64,000 nt of DNA, taken from positions 2,914,001-2,978,000 of the forward strand of contig NZ_CP127174.1 of assembly GCF_030273315.1 (NCBI RefSeq), in the 5' to 3' direction. The stretch is from Natrialbaceae archaeon AArc-T1-2. Its GTDB lineage: Archaea; Halobacteriota; Halobacteria; Halobacteriales; Natrialbaceae. The position numbers were made by a program, and so were the translations under genes. Below are positions 17,377 through 25,369 of the stretch, one piece after another; position 1 is the first letter of the stretch, and each line of letters begins with the position of its first letter. The notes beneath the pieces are model-generated. The model was not told the origin of the DNA, ran no database searches, and saw nothing but the letters and a program-made list of their open reading frames with translations.

Positions 17377-18606
17377 TTACTCCCCGTCGTCGAGCACCGC
17401 CAGTCGGGAGTCCCGGAGGAGGACCTTCTTCACAATCGACGGGTTCTCGAGCAGCCGGTGTTTCGCGTGAGCGCCGCGGCCACGGCCACGCCCCTCGCGT
17501 TCGGACTGGATCACGTTGAGGAAGTTCTGTTCCTGAAGGATTTCCTGGACGCGACGTTCCGAGAGGACGTCGAAATCGAGCTGGCGGGCGACTTCCTTGT
17601 ACTGGTTGTAGATAATCTTCGTCGGAAACTCCTTTTCGGTGCTGTTTTCGGTCAAAAGTGTCAGAGAATATAGAATCGCTTTGGCTTGTTGGGGCGACCC
17701 TTCGATCAGTTCGTTGAACCGGTCGGCTTCAGTCTTCTCTTTCGCGTCGCGGACGTGATCAGCGGTGACGCGGGCGTCGTTTTGCTTTTTGGCGATCCGG
17801 CCGGCGTTTCGAAGGATATCGATCGCCTTGCGTGCGTCGCCGTGTTCCTGGGCTGCGAGTGCCGAGGTCAGCGGGATCACGTCGTCGGCGAGAACGCCGT
17901 CGTGGAACGCGTCACGACGTTTCTCCAGGATTTCGACGAGCTGGTTCGCATCGTACGGCGAAAAGACGAGTTCGTCGCGCGAGAGGCTCGATTTGACCCG
18001 TTCGGAGAGATGATCCGGGAAGTCGATCTTGTTCGAGATACCGACGATGCCGATGCTCGCGCTCGATATTCGGCGGTTCTCGCCCGCTCGAGAGAGTTTT
18101 CGGAGCACCTCGTCGTCCTCGAGCATGTCGATCTCGTCGAGGATGACGATCGTGACGTCGGTACAGCTGTCGACGGCCTCCCAGAGTCGTTTGTAGTAGT
18201 CACCTGTTCCGAGACCCCGGTCGGGAACGCCGACCCCACTTTTGCCGGGTTCGTTGACGATCTGGGCGATCGTCTTGACGATCGACGCCTCGGTATTCTG
18301 TTCTCCGCAGTCGATGAAGGCGTACTTGACCGTGACGCCGTCGCGTTTGGCCTCCGAGATCACACGTTTGGTGACCGACCGGGAGATCAACGACTTGCCG
18401 GTGCCGGTCTTCCCGAAGATGAATAGGTGGTTGGGCTCGCTTCCAAAGATCGCCGGGTTCAACGCGTCCGCCACTCGTTGCATCTGCTCGTCGCGTCCGA
18501 CGATCCGGTCCGGGCCGGGGAGGTGGGTGATCTCGAGTAGTCGTTCGTCAGCAAAGACCGGATCGTCGTATCGAAAGAGCGGATCGCGGTCGTCGTCCGC
18601 AGCCAT
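17377..18606 (-). CDS. cdc6: Orc1/Cdc6-type replication initiator (AAA+ ATPase)
   Basis: 409 aa from the ATG at 18606; the further upstream open frame has no coding character. Walker A is FGKTGTGKS, Walker B is VTIVILDEIDML, sensor 1 is GISNKID, the sensor 2/arginine region is DARKAIDILRNAGRIA, and a C-terminal winged helix ends the protein. It binds origin recognition boxes and loads the replicative helicase. The gene points away from the ORB-like repeat cluster at 18641-19171, the usual arrangement where each haloarchaeal origin sits beside its own cdc6. Confidence 0.95.
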   Translation of the reverse strand: MAADDDRDPLFRYDDPVFADERLLEITHLPGPDRIVGRDEQMQRVADALNPAIFGSEPNHLFIFGKTGTGKSLISRSVTKRVISEAKRDGVTVKYAFIDCGEQNTEASIVKTIAQIVNEPGKSGVGVPDRGLGTGDYYKRLWEAVDSCTDVTIVILDEIDMLEDDEVLRKLSRAGENRRISSASIGIVGISNKIDFPDHLSERVKSSLSRDELVFSPYDANQLVEILEKRRDAFHDGVLADDVIPLTSALAAQEHGDARKAIDILRNAGRIAKKQNDARVTADHVRDAKEKTEADRFNELIEGSPQQAKAILYSLTLLTENSTEKEFPTKIIYNQYKEVARQLDFDVLSERRVQEILQEQNFLNVIQSEREGRGRGRGAHAKHRLLENPSIVKKVLLRDSRLAVLDDGE

Positions 18607-19300
18607 TGTCGTCTTCCTTTCTACCAGACCGGGATAAAGCCACGGGGATCGATCGCGGATGTAAATGCCGTCGTTGAGTGACTCGAAAAACGGGCTAAGT
18701 GGGGGAAGACGGGAGCACACGCTGACCGCTATCCTCGCGTTTCTAACGGTGACACCGAGCGTGTGACGGACCACCTGATCTCTGGTCGGATTCCGGGCAA
18801 CTGGCACCGACACCCCCGTCGCGGGTGTAACGGCCGTCGTTCGATCGAATCCATGTCCTCGCCGAGTCGAGCGTATCGATCGTCATCCCACCTCGAGTGG
18901 CCGACGTGTCCGAGATAGGAAGAACCGTCGCGTCGAACGGCCGGCAAACGTCGGTTCGAGCAGGTACTGACCCGCTCTCCGGTCGAGTGTGGTACACACA
19001 CACCCCCATCGCGGATGTAACGGGTTCGAACGTGGGTGAGTCAGGAACTCGGGTGGTTTCGAAGGGGAGACCGCTTAGTGACGCGAGTTTACATCCGCGA
19101 TGGTGGTGTGTTCCGGTAGAAGACCACCCCAGGCGTGGACGGCCTTACAAACGCGAGGGTGGTGTGTCCCCGTCTCAAACCGCTGATCACAAGCAATAGC
19201 CACTCCATATCTCTCATATTATAATGTATTCTTATATCATATATGGTTTACATCACGTATACACACAACATATAGTCAGTGGGATAGTCAAAAGAACGCC
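18607..19300. other. Probable replication origin with five ORB-like repeats
   Basis: Five copies of a motif close to ACACACCCCCATCGCGGATGT followed by AA: 18641-18667, 18805-18833 and 18992-19023 on the + strand, 19087-19114 and 19143-19171 on the - strand. The core TCGCGGATGTAA is exact in copies 3 and 4 and nearly so in 1; copies 2 and 5 differ at two or three bases. Forward and reverse sets face each other. An AT-rich stretch (about 19195-19275), a candidate unwinding element, follows the last copy. The cdc6 gene starts 35 bases to the left. No gene is supported here. Confidence 0.82.
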
Positions 19301-19408
19301 TCGAATCGGCGAGATCGACCGGCAAAACGTTTTTCGGGACCGATTACCAGTCAGAACGTTCGAGTACGACTGCGATAACTATGCATCCAATTCGCGTAGC
19401 GTAGACGC

Positions 19409-19591
19409 ATGTCACAGTCGAATAACCCGGAGATGCACGTTGGCTGTCCACGGTGTAACGCCACCGTGAACGCGACCGTCCCACCAGGTCCCGGCATCGA
19501 CGGTTCCCGAACCGACGAGGAAGACCGGCTTCGGGGAACGGAAACAGCCTGCGATCACTGCGGGCACGAACTCGAGTTATACTACTACTAG
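19409..19591 (+). CDS. Small zinc-finger protein, 60 aa
   Basis: 60 aa with CPRC at residues 13-16 and CDHCGHE near residue 49, forming one C4 zinc ribbon, then a tail LELYYY. Such tiny zinc fingers are abundant in haloarchaea, mostly of unknown function. It lies just past the origin repeats and AT-rich stretch, with no operon partner. Confidence 0.7.
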   Translation: MSQSNNPEMHVGCPRCNATVNATVPPGPGIDGSRTDEEDRLRGTETACDHCGHELELYYY

Positions 19592-20129
19592 GGATACCAG
19601 AACCATATCCACCTGATCCCTCCCGGCGTTCGCGCGGTGGGTGAAGCCGACCCCGTAAGAGCGCAGGAACGAGGCCGTCTCGAGCCGTCGAGTCGTTCTC
19701 TCGTAGATCGACCGCGTTTTCCGGGCGTGGTAAAGACTCGACCCCACCGAACGTAGTTTGGGAATGTTCCACGTGAAAGCGGACGAAGAATCATCGATCA
19801 GCATTGTCGGAGCGGTTGTGTCGAGTAATCGATCGAAGCTCGCACTCGATACCAGCAATACATGCCGAATGATACCATCCAACGAGATGTACTGATAGAA
19901 CGACTCTCGAGACGACCACTGGAATCGGTACCAGTCGGAACCTACGCTGTACGTCCGCCTGCAAGGATTCTCTTCGGCCGCCAGCATACGATCGTCGTCA
20001 CGGTAGTCGACGACGACGACTCCTGCAATTTACCAGAAGTTATTGCATTAATATTCTATATTGGATAGAATAGGAAGCTTTTGCACCTTTCGATGTCGTT
20101 ATGCTCCCTGTATATTGAAGTAAACGTGG
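19592..20129. other. Intergenic region, 538 bp, no supported gene
   Basis: Open frames exist on both strands (for example 19577-19987 minus) but are Ser/Arg/Thr-rich and not acidic, unlike neighbouring proteins. The last 100 bases are AT-rich and contain the promoter region of the halocyanin gene (TATATTGAA about 25 bases before its ATG). Confidence 0.4.
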
Positions 20130-20621
20130 ATGACAGACGACAGACACAGCCGTCGAAAGTACTTGAAATACGCAGGTCTGCTCAGTGCAGTCGGATTTGC
20201 AGGATGTCTCGGTGGGGACGAAGAACCGAGTGACGACCAGAATGCCGAACCGGACGACGATGGGCAAGACGACTCGGGATCGGACGACGACGCAGGTGAG
20301 GAAGACGAGAACAGAGTCATCGTCGCGCCGGACGGCAACTGGTCGTTCGAGCCAGAGGAACTCACGATCTCGGTCGGCGAAACGGTGACGTGGTACTTCG
20401 ACGCGCCGGGTCACAACGTGTCGTCCCATCCCGATGGATCGGACGTAAACGAAAATCCGGACGGTGCGGAGCCGTTCGCTTCCTACGAGGGAGAGAATCA
20501 CTTCGACCTGGACGAGCCGGGTACGGAGTACGAACACACGTTCGAGGTCCCAGGTGAGTACACGTACGTGTGTACCCCCCACGACGGAAGTATGATCGGC
20601 ACGATAATCGTCGAAGAGTAA
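20130..20621 (+). CDS. Halocyanin-like blue copper protein (lipoprotein)
   Basis: 163 aa. The N-terminus SRRKYLKYAGLLSAVGFAGC is a twin-arginine signal with a lipobox Cys at about residue 26, so the protein is exported folded and lipid-anchored outside. An Asp/Glu-rich linker follows (about residues 30-57), then a plastocyanin fold. Type 1 copper ligands are visible: His in PGHNVSSH, and Cys, His and Met in TYVCTPHDGSMIG. It is a mobile or anchored electron carrier for the respiratory chain. Single gene, own promoter. Confidence 0.92.
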   Translation: MTDDRHSRRKYLKYAGLLSAVGFAGCLGGDEEPSDDQNAEPDDDGQDDSGSDDDAGEEDENRVIVAPDGNWSFEPEELTISVGETVTWYFDAPGHNVSSHPDGSDVNENPDGAEPFASYEGENHFDLDEPGTEYEHTFEVPGEYTYVCTPHDGSMIGTIIVEE

Positions 20622-20840
20622 ACAGCGTTCTTCGGTATTGGCAGACGATCAACCCGTTGTTCGAACGGTATCGACGATGGTAGCCGCTCGTGTCGGCTCG
20701 AGCACCGACTGCTGTTCGTCGACGGAGTCAGTGCACGATCGATGAAATACACAAACTAGAATATATTCTACGAATGGTATGTATCGACATCGTGATCACG
20801 TGCTAACAGCTATCAGTGACGACGTGGTACGTCGCCTCGC

Positions 20841-21197
20841 ATGGCGCTACAACGGATGCTACGCGGCGACCCTGCGAAGAATTCGACGCTGTACCTGCTC
20901 GTGGGCGTCCTCTCGTTGGTGAAAGCGATCGCAGTGCGGGACGACCGTGATCGGTTCCGACGAGAGCTACTTGACGCCGGCCTGTTTATTGGCGTCGGAC
21001 TCGCTCTGCGACGGTACAGCACGCTCAAAGAAGAAAAGCGCGACGAACTACGCGAGACCGTTCCCGACTGGGTAACGGGAGAGCCAGGCGAATCGACAGG
21101 CCTGACCGAACTGGCGCGGAGTCGGTTGGAACGCGAGCCCGAGCCCGAACCGACGATTCGAGACCGAGCCATGAACTTCGTCGGCAACCAGCGATAA
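20841..21197 (+). CDS. Hypothetical protein with two short hydrophobic helices
   Basis: 118 aa, MALQRMLRGDPAKNST at the start. Residues about 16-31 (LYLLVGVLSLVKAIAV) and 48-57 (GLFIGVGLAL) could be membrane or buried helices; the rest is charged, ending EPEPEPTIRDRAMNFVGNQR. I recognise no family. It converges on the tryptophanase gene with four bases between stops. Confidence 0.65.
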   Translation: MALQRMLRGDPAKNSTLYLLVGVLSLVKAIAVRDDRDRFRRELLDAGLFIGVGLALRRYSTLKEEKRDELRETVPDWVTGEPGESTGLTELARSRLEREPEPEPTIRDRAMNFVGNQR

Positions 21198-21201
21198 GCG
21201 A

Positions 21202-22548
21202 TCAGGCGAGGATCGGCTCGAGTTCGGCGGTGAAGTGGCGCAACTCGGGGATGGCAGACTCGCTCTCGATTCGCAGCCCCCGAACGTCGTCGCCGTTTTC
21301 GAGGACCGCGGCGGCGGTGTCGACGACGTGTTCCAGGTGCTCGCGGTGGTACGTTCGCCTCGGAAGTGCGAGCCGGACGAGTTCCGGACGGTCGGCGTCG
21401 GGAAAGGCGAAGCTCCCGAGTTCGACGCCCCGAACTCCGCCCTCGCGGTAGAGTTCACAGACGAACGCCTGGCCCGGAAACTCCGATGGAGCGAGATGTG
21501 AAAGCGCCGTCTCGGCGTCGACGTAGACCGCGTGTCCACCCGTCGGTTCGTAGATCGGGACTCCCGCGTCCGTGAGCATCTCTCCGAGCGTCCGGACCTG
21601 CTCGAGGCGGTCCTCGACGTAGGCCTCCTCGACGGCCTCGCGGAGCCCGACGGCCATCGCCGCCAGGTCCCGGCCGGCCATCCCGCCGTAGGTCGGAAAC
21701 CCCTCGTAGAGGATCCCCCGTTGCTTGCACGTCTCGTACAGTGACGGGTCGTCTGTCGCGACGAAGCCGCCGGCGTTTGCGAGTCCGTCTTTTTTCCCGC
21801 TCATTACCACGGCGTCGGCATACGAGAGCTGTTCGCGAGCGATTTCTGCGACCGATACGTCGGCGAATTCGGGCTCACGACGCCCGACGAAGCAGGCATT
21901 CTCCGCGAATCGGCAGGCGTCGATCACGAACGTCGCATCGATCTCGTCGGCGAACGCACGGACCCGGCGGGTGTTCTCGACGCTGACCGGTTGTCCGGCC
22001 GCGGAGTTGTTCGTAATCGTCTGGATCACGACCGGAACTGCATCCGGGCCGACGTCGTCGACGACCGCGCGGGCGCACTCGAGCGAGACGTTCCCGTCGA
22101 AAGGGCTACCGTCGTCGGGATCGAACGCACCTGCGGCCGGACAGTCGACCGGCTCGGCTCCCTGATTGGCGACGTGAGCCCGCGTCGTATCGAAGTGGGT
22201 GTTGTTGAGTACGACATCGCCGTCCTCGAGCAGGCCTCCGTAGAGGACGTTCTCGGCACCTCGACCCTGGTGGGCCGGCACGACGTGAGAAAATCCCATC
22301 ACGTCTGCGACAGCTTCCTCGAGGCGCTCGAAGCTCCGGGAGCCGGCGTATGCTTCGTCGCCACGGATCAACGCGGCCCACTGGGCGTCGCTCATCGTTC
22401 CCGTTCCGCTGTCGGTCAGCAGATCGATGTAGACGTCCGCAGCGTCGAGATTGAAGACGTTGTAGCCGGCGGCCTCGAGGTTTCGCTCTCGAGTCTCGCG
22501 ATCGGGTAGCGTGATGCGCTCGACCATCCTGGATTTGTAGGCGACCAT
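21202..22548 (-). CDS. tnaA: Tryptophanase / tyrosine phenol-lyase family PLP enzyme
   Basis: 448 aa, close to the family length. PLP-dependent beta-eliminating lyase splitting an aromatic amino acid into ammonia, pyruvate and indole or phenol. It shows AHQGRGAENVL (phosphate loop), NNTHFDTTRAHV, FVIDACRFAENA (Asp contacting the PLP nitrogen) and the Schiff-base Lys in MSGKKDGLANAGGF; the end has LRIESESAIPELRHFTAE as in tryptophanase. Start 22548 (MVAYKSRMVERI) or 22527 is possible. Single gene with its own promoter; substrate choice between Trp and Tyr cannot be decided here. Confidence 0.92.
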   Translation of the reverse strand: MVAYKSRMVERITLPDRETRERNLEAAGYNVFNLDAADVYIDLLTDSGTGTMSDAQWAALIRGDEAYAGSRSFERLEEAVADVMGFSHVVPAHQGRGAENVLYGGLLEDGDVVLNNTHFDTTRAHVANQGAEPVDCPAAGAFDPDDGSPFDGNVSLECARAVVDDVGPDAVPVVIQTITNNSAAGQPVSVENTRRVRAFADEIDATFVIDACRFAENACFVGRREPEFADVSVAEIAREQLSYADAVVMSGKKDGLANAGGFVATDDPSLYETCKQRGILYEGFPTYGGMAGRDLAAMAVGLREAVEEAYVEDRLEQVRTLGEMLTDAGVPIYEPTGGHAVYVDAETALSHLAPSEFPGQAFVCELYREGGVRGVELGSFAFPDADRPELVRLALPRRTYHREHLEHVVDTAAAVLENGDDVRGLRIESESAIPELRHFTAELEPILA

Positions 22549-22660
22549 ACCCTAGCTAGAACGGACGAACAGTTCAAATCGAGTGTCGAACGCTGATCGC
22601 CACACGACTGTACTGGCGGCGAGCCGACGGACCGGGCGGTTGATGGACGGATCCAGCCAC

Positions 22661-22769
22661 ATACTGTCGGTCATACCGACGTGAACACGGCTGGTGACAG
22701 CACGGCCAGACACACGTTCAACGGCTGGATCAACCGGACACCAGCTCACAGGTCCATGACCGACAGTAT
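22661..22769. mobile_element. 109-bp inverted-repeat element, copy B (MITE-like)
   Basis: Bounded by ATACTGTCGGTCAT and its perfect reverse complement ATGACCGACAGTAT. Same length, ends and internal GTGAAC offset as copy A (14632-14740). The internal sequence is unrelated to copy A otherwise, and there is no open frame that continues past the ends. It lies between tryptophanase and the ferredoxin gene. Confidence 0.65.
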
Positions 22770-22912
22770 AACTGTCACCCGTTTCGGCTGTCGCGTTACG
22801 CGTCGCCACACCGACTCGGTCCGTCGAACCGGTAGCTCGGGTGGGTTGCTCCGCTGGCCCATCGAACGATCGGTCCGTCAAGGATTTACGCCGATCGGTC
22901 GAACGGTCAGCT

Positions 22913-23158
22913 ATGAAAGTCGAATTCGACCGCGAGACCTGTATCGGCATGTACCAGTGCGTCGCCGAGTGGGACGCCTTCGAGGAGGATACTACCGCCG
23001 GCAAAGCCGTCCTCGAGGGAAGCGAGGAAGTCGAAGACGGGATCTTCGTCCGCGAGGTTCCCGACGACGCCGAACTGGACGCGAAGTTCGCCGCTCGAAC
23101 CTGTCCCGTCGACGCGATCACGATCTACGACGACGACGGCGAACAGCTGATCCCCTAA
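22913..23158 (+). CDS. Small ferredoxin, probably [3Fe-4S]
   Basis: 81 aa. Cysteines sit at residues 10 and 16 (CIGMYQC) and 64 (TCPVD), the pattern of single-cluster ferredoxins in which the second Cys of CxxCxxC is replaced (here by Met-13). That arrangement normally binds [3Fe-4S], or [4Fe-4S] with a non-Cys ligand. Such ferredoxins feed electrons to oxygenases including P450s. The stop overlaps the start of the next gene (TAATG), so the two are coupled. Confidence 0.85.
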   Translation: MKVEFDRETCIGMYQCVAEWDAFEEDTTAGKAVLEGSEEVEDGIFVREVPDDAELDAKFAARTCPVDAITIYDDDGEQLIP

Positions 23159-23937
23159 TGCCGACCGCGTCGAACGACGGCGTCTCGCTGTACTACGAGA
23201 CCGCCGGCGACGGCGACGTCGTCGCGTTCGTCCCCGAGGCCGGCCTCGGTGGCTGGTCGTGGGGGTGGCAACACGCCGCCCTCGCGGGCCCCTACGAAGT
23301 CCTCGTCACCGACCTTCGGGGCACCGGTCGGTCTGACACCCCACCCGGTCCCTACGACCTCGAGATGCTCGCGGCCGATCTCGAGGCCGTCCTCGCCGAC
23401 CACAGAACGCGTACCGCCCACGTCGTCGGTGCCGGCCTCGGCGGGGCCGTTGCGCTTTCCGCTGCGCGGATCTCGAACCGGGTCGAGACGCTCACGCTGT
23501 TTGGCACCGGCGCCCGCGCTGAAGCGTTCGACCTCGAGCCATTGTTCGCCCCACCGGACGATCCCGACGCCCTCTATCGCTCCCTCGAGACTGCGTTCTC
23601 GGCCGACTTCCGGGAGCGCCAGCCCGACGTCCTCGAGGGGATCGTCGACTGGCGCGTCGACGGTGACGCCACCCGTGACGGCTGGGAATCACAGATCGCT
23701 GCTCTCGAGAACTTCGACGCCACCGATTGGGGGTACGAAGTCACCCAGCCGACGCTGGTCTGTCACGGGACGGCAGACGACCTCGTGTCCGCCGCTTCGG
23801 GTCGCGAGCTTGCCGATGCGCTCCCTCGCGGCGAGTTCGAACCGCTCGAGGCGGGGCATCTCTGTTTCGTCGAGCAATCGCGCGTCGTGAACGACCGGTT
23901 GATAGGCTGGCTCGAAGCGCATACCGTTACGGGATGA
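23158..23937 (+). CDS. Alpha/beta-hydrolase fold protein lacking the nucleophile Ser
   Basis: 259 aa alpha/beta-hydrolase. The strand before the nucleophile elbow reads AHVVGAGLGGAVAL (residues 87-100), so the expected G-x-S-x-G serine is Gly-93. The acid (HGTADDLV) and the late His (EAGHLCFVEQ) positions are conserved, and TDLRGTGRSDTP is typical of the fold. A standard serine hydrolysis is therefore unlikely; it may bind ligand, act as a chaperone, or use another chemistry. Translation is coupled to the ferredoxin upstream by a one-base overlap. Confidence 0.85.
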   Translation: MPTASNDGVSLYYETAGDGDVVAFVPEAGLGGWSWGWQHAALAGPYEVLVTDLRGTGRSDTPPGPYDLEMLAADLEAVLADHRTRTAHVVGAGLGGAVALSAARISNRVETLTLFGTGARAEAFDLEPLFAPPDDPDALYRSLETAFSADFRERQPDVLEGIVDWRVDGDATRDGWESQIAALENFDATDWGYEVTQPTLVCHGTADDLVSAASGRELADALPRGEFEPLEAGHLCFVEQSRVVNDRLIGWLEAHTVTG

Positions 23938-23993
23938 GAGTCGCGGGATCGGACAGCAAGGATTAACTATCGGCCTCCGTTTCTCTTACTCGA

Positions 23994-24068
23994 GGGCCCT
24001 TAGCTCAGTCTGGTAAGAGCGCTCGGCTCATAACCGAGTGGTCGATGGTTCGAATCCGTCAGGGCCCA
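23994..24068 (+). tRNA. tRNA-Met (CAU anticodon)
   Basis: 75 nt. Acceptor stem GGGCCCT/AGGGCCC with discriminator A; anticodon arm CTCGG-CTCATAA-CCGAG giving CAT; T-arm GATGG-TTCGAAT-CCGTC; no intron, no encoded CCA. It looks like the elongator tRNA-Met; the CAU anticodon alone does not exclude the Ile2 form. Low-GC DNA begins immediately after it, so it is the likely attachment site of the island. Confidence 0.95.
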
Positions 24069-24451
24069 TCCAGATTCTGCATGATTCTGAGCCACCGGAA
24101 TCACAGGTTACAACGCCTACAGCGCTCATTTTCCAAACTCCGGTGGTGGTCGAACCGTGAGTCGTATTTGGGGTTCATCCAGCTGCTAGACGGGGATCGC
24201 TGCCATCGTGCCTTCTATGATAGCCGATGGACTGGGGCCATTTAATCAATTAGCGGTTGAACCGTGGCGACTCCATTATCCAATAAAATCCTCTTCTTTA
24301 AGTTTGACTGATCGGTAAATCCACGGATTTCTTCGATGAGGACGTACCCATCAAAAAGTAGGAAGGAATGGATATAGCTGATCTTCATATCCATATCGGA
24401 GAAAACATTATGTCCATGGGGTTGTAGATGAGCTAGTATCACTGGTCATGC
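24069..24451. other. Left border of low-GC island, 383 bp, no supported gene
   Basis: GC falls sharply after the tRNA. A weak minus-strand frame (24242-24442, GTG start) encodes up to 66 aa and could be a gene fragment, but nothing identifies it. No repeat of the tRNA 3' end was found by eye elsewhere in the window. Confidence 0.4.
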
Positions 24452-25369
24452 ATGTCTGAGTCAACGATGAAGTCTTGGTCCAACGCTACCCTGATTGACC
24501 AAAAGGATCTCTTCGAATACATATTTGAAGGAGGAGCCTGGGATTACGATAACTGTCTGGATATTTCTATTTACTGTATTAAACCGGCTCCCGACTCACT
24601 TGATGAAACAGCATTTGTCCAATTTCTTTCCGAGAAGTATCCCTATTTTGTGATGCCTGAGGATGAGGTGGAAGATCATAAATATCCTTATAGAGAGGCA
24701 CAACGTCGGGCCGATTTCGATGAAGATTCTAGGTATGATGGAAAACTTGGGGAGCTGGTGCTGTTTGTCTTGGTAGACGCTCTTCTTGAACTCCCGTTAG
24801 TCTGCCACAAATTGGGTCAAATGCAGGAGCCGGTCCAGGATCAGAAGGGGGCAGATGCGCTGTTCTACGGCATTCACGAAGGAACTGAGTCATTGGGAGT
24901 CGGAGAAGCTAAAATCTACTCAAATCCGGACCAAGGCATTGACTCCGCTCTCGAAAGTACAGACCGTTTCCATGGTGCAGAGGGTGCGGCAAAGACTCAG
25001 CATGAACTTACCGTGGCCCGGAATAACCTCAGCGACAATCTAGACAAGGATCAAGTTGATAGACTTCTTGACGTCTTCTCCAGTCGACGCACCCAGTACA
25101 AACATCTTCATCCGATCTTTCTAGGTTATGAAGCCAATTGGCTGAAAGAGAAACAGAAGGAGTGTAGCGGCCCAGATGAACTGGAATCAGAAATTATCGA
25201 TGAGATCGAGGACTGTGGGATTCAAGACGATATCAAGGAAACCCTCGAATCTGACTATAGTGACCTTGAGAAATATGAATTGGTATTCCTGATGCTACCT
25301 CTAGAGGATGTCGATAGATTCCGTGAGAAGCTCCAAGAAGAAATCTTTCCTCATGCGGTGAGACACTAA
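24452..25369 (+). CDS. hamA: Hachiman defence protein HamA (DUF1837 nuclease)
   Basis: 305 aa. The DUF1837/HamA core is visible: Glu-101 in GKLGELVL, Asp-135 in QKGADALFYG and the E-x-K pair 152-154 in GVGEAKIYSN, together a PD-(D/E)xK-type active site. In the Hachiman system HamA is the nuclease effector that is held by the HamB helicase and released on sensing aberrant DNA. Low GC and codon use differ from flanking genes, a sign of transfer. The TAA overlaps the hamB ATG by one base (TAATG). Confidence 0.85.
   Translation: MSESTMKSWSNATLIDQKDLFEYIFEGGAWDYDNCLDISIYCIKPAPDSLDETAFVQFLSEKYPYFVMPEDEVEDHKYPYREAQRRADFDEDSRYDGKLGELVLFVLVDALLELPLVCHKLGQMQEPVQDQKGADALFYGIHEGTESLGVGEAKIYSNPDQGIDSALESTDRFHGAEGAAKTQHELTVARNNLSDNLDKDQVDRLLDVFSSRRTQYKHLHPIFLGYEANWLKEKQKECSGPDELESEIIDEIEDCGIQDDIKETLESDYSDLEKYELVFLMLPLEDVDRFREKLQEEIFPHAVRH

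Noticed and set aside
18729-19009. Minus-strand frames across the origin repeats
   Set aside because: They only reflect the GC-rich repeats; the region is explained by ORB-like motifs.
19577-19987. Minus-strand frame near the 60-aa zinc-finger gene
   Set aside because: Not acidic, no motif, and no promoter suits it.
24242-24442. 66-codon minus-strand frame between tRNA and hamA
   Set aside because: GTG start, no motif or partner; possible fragment, mentioned in the gap entry only.
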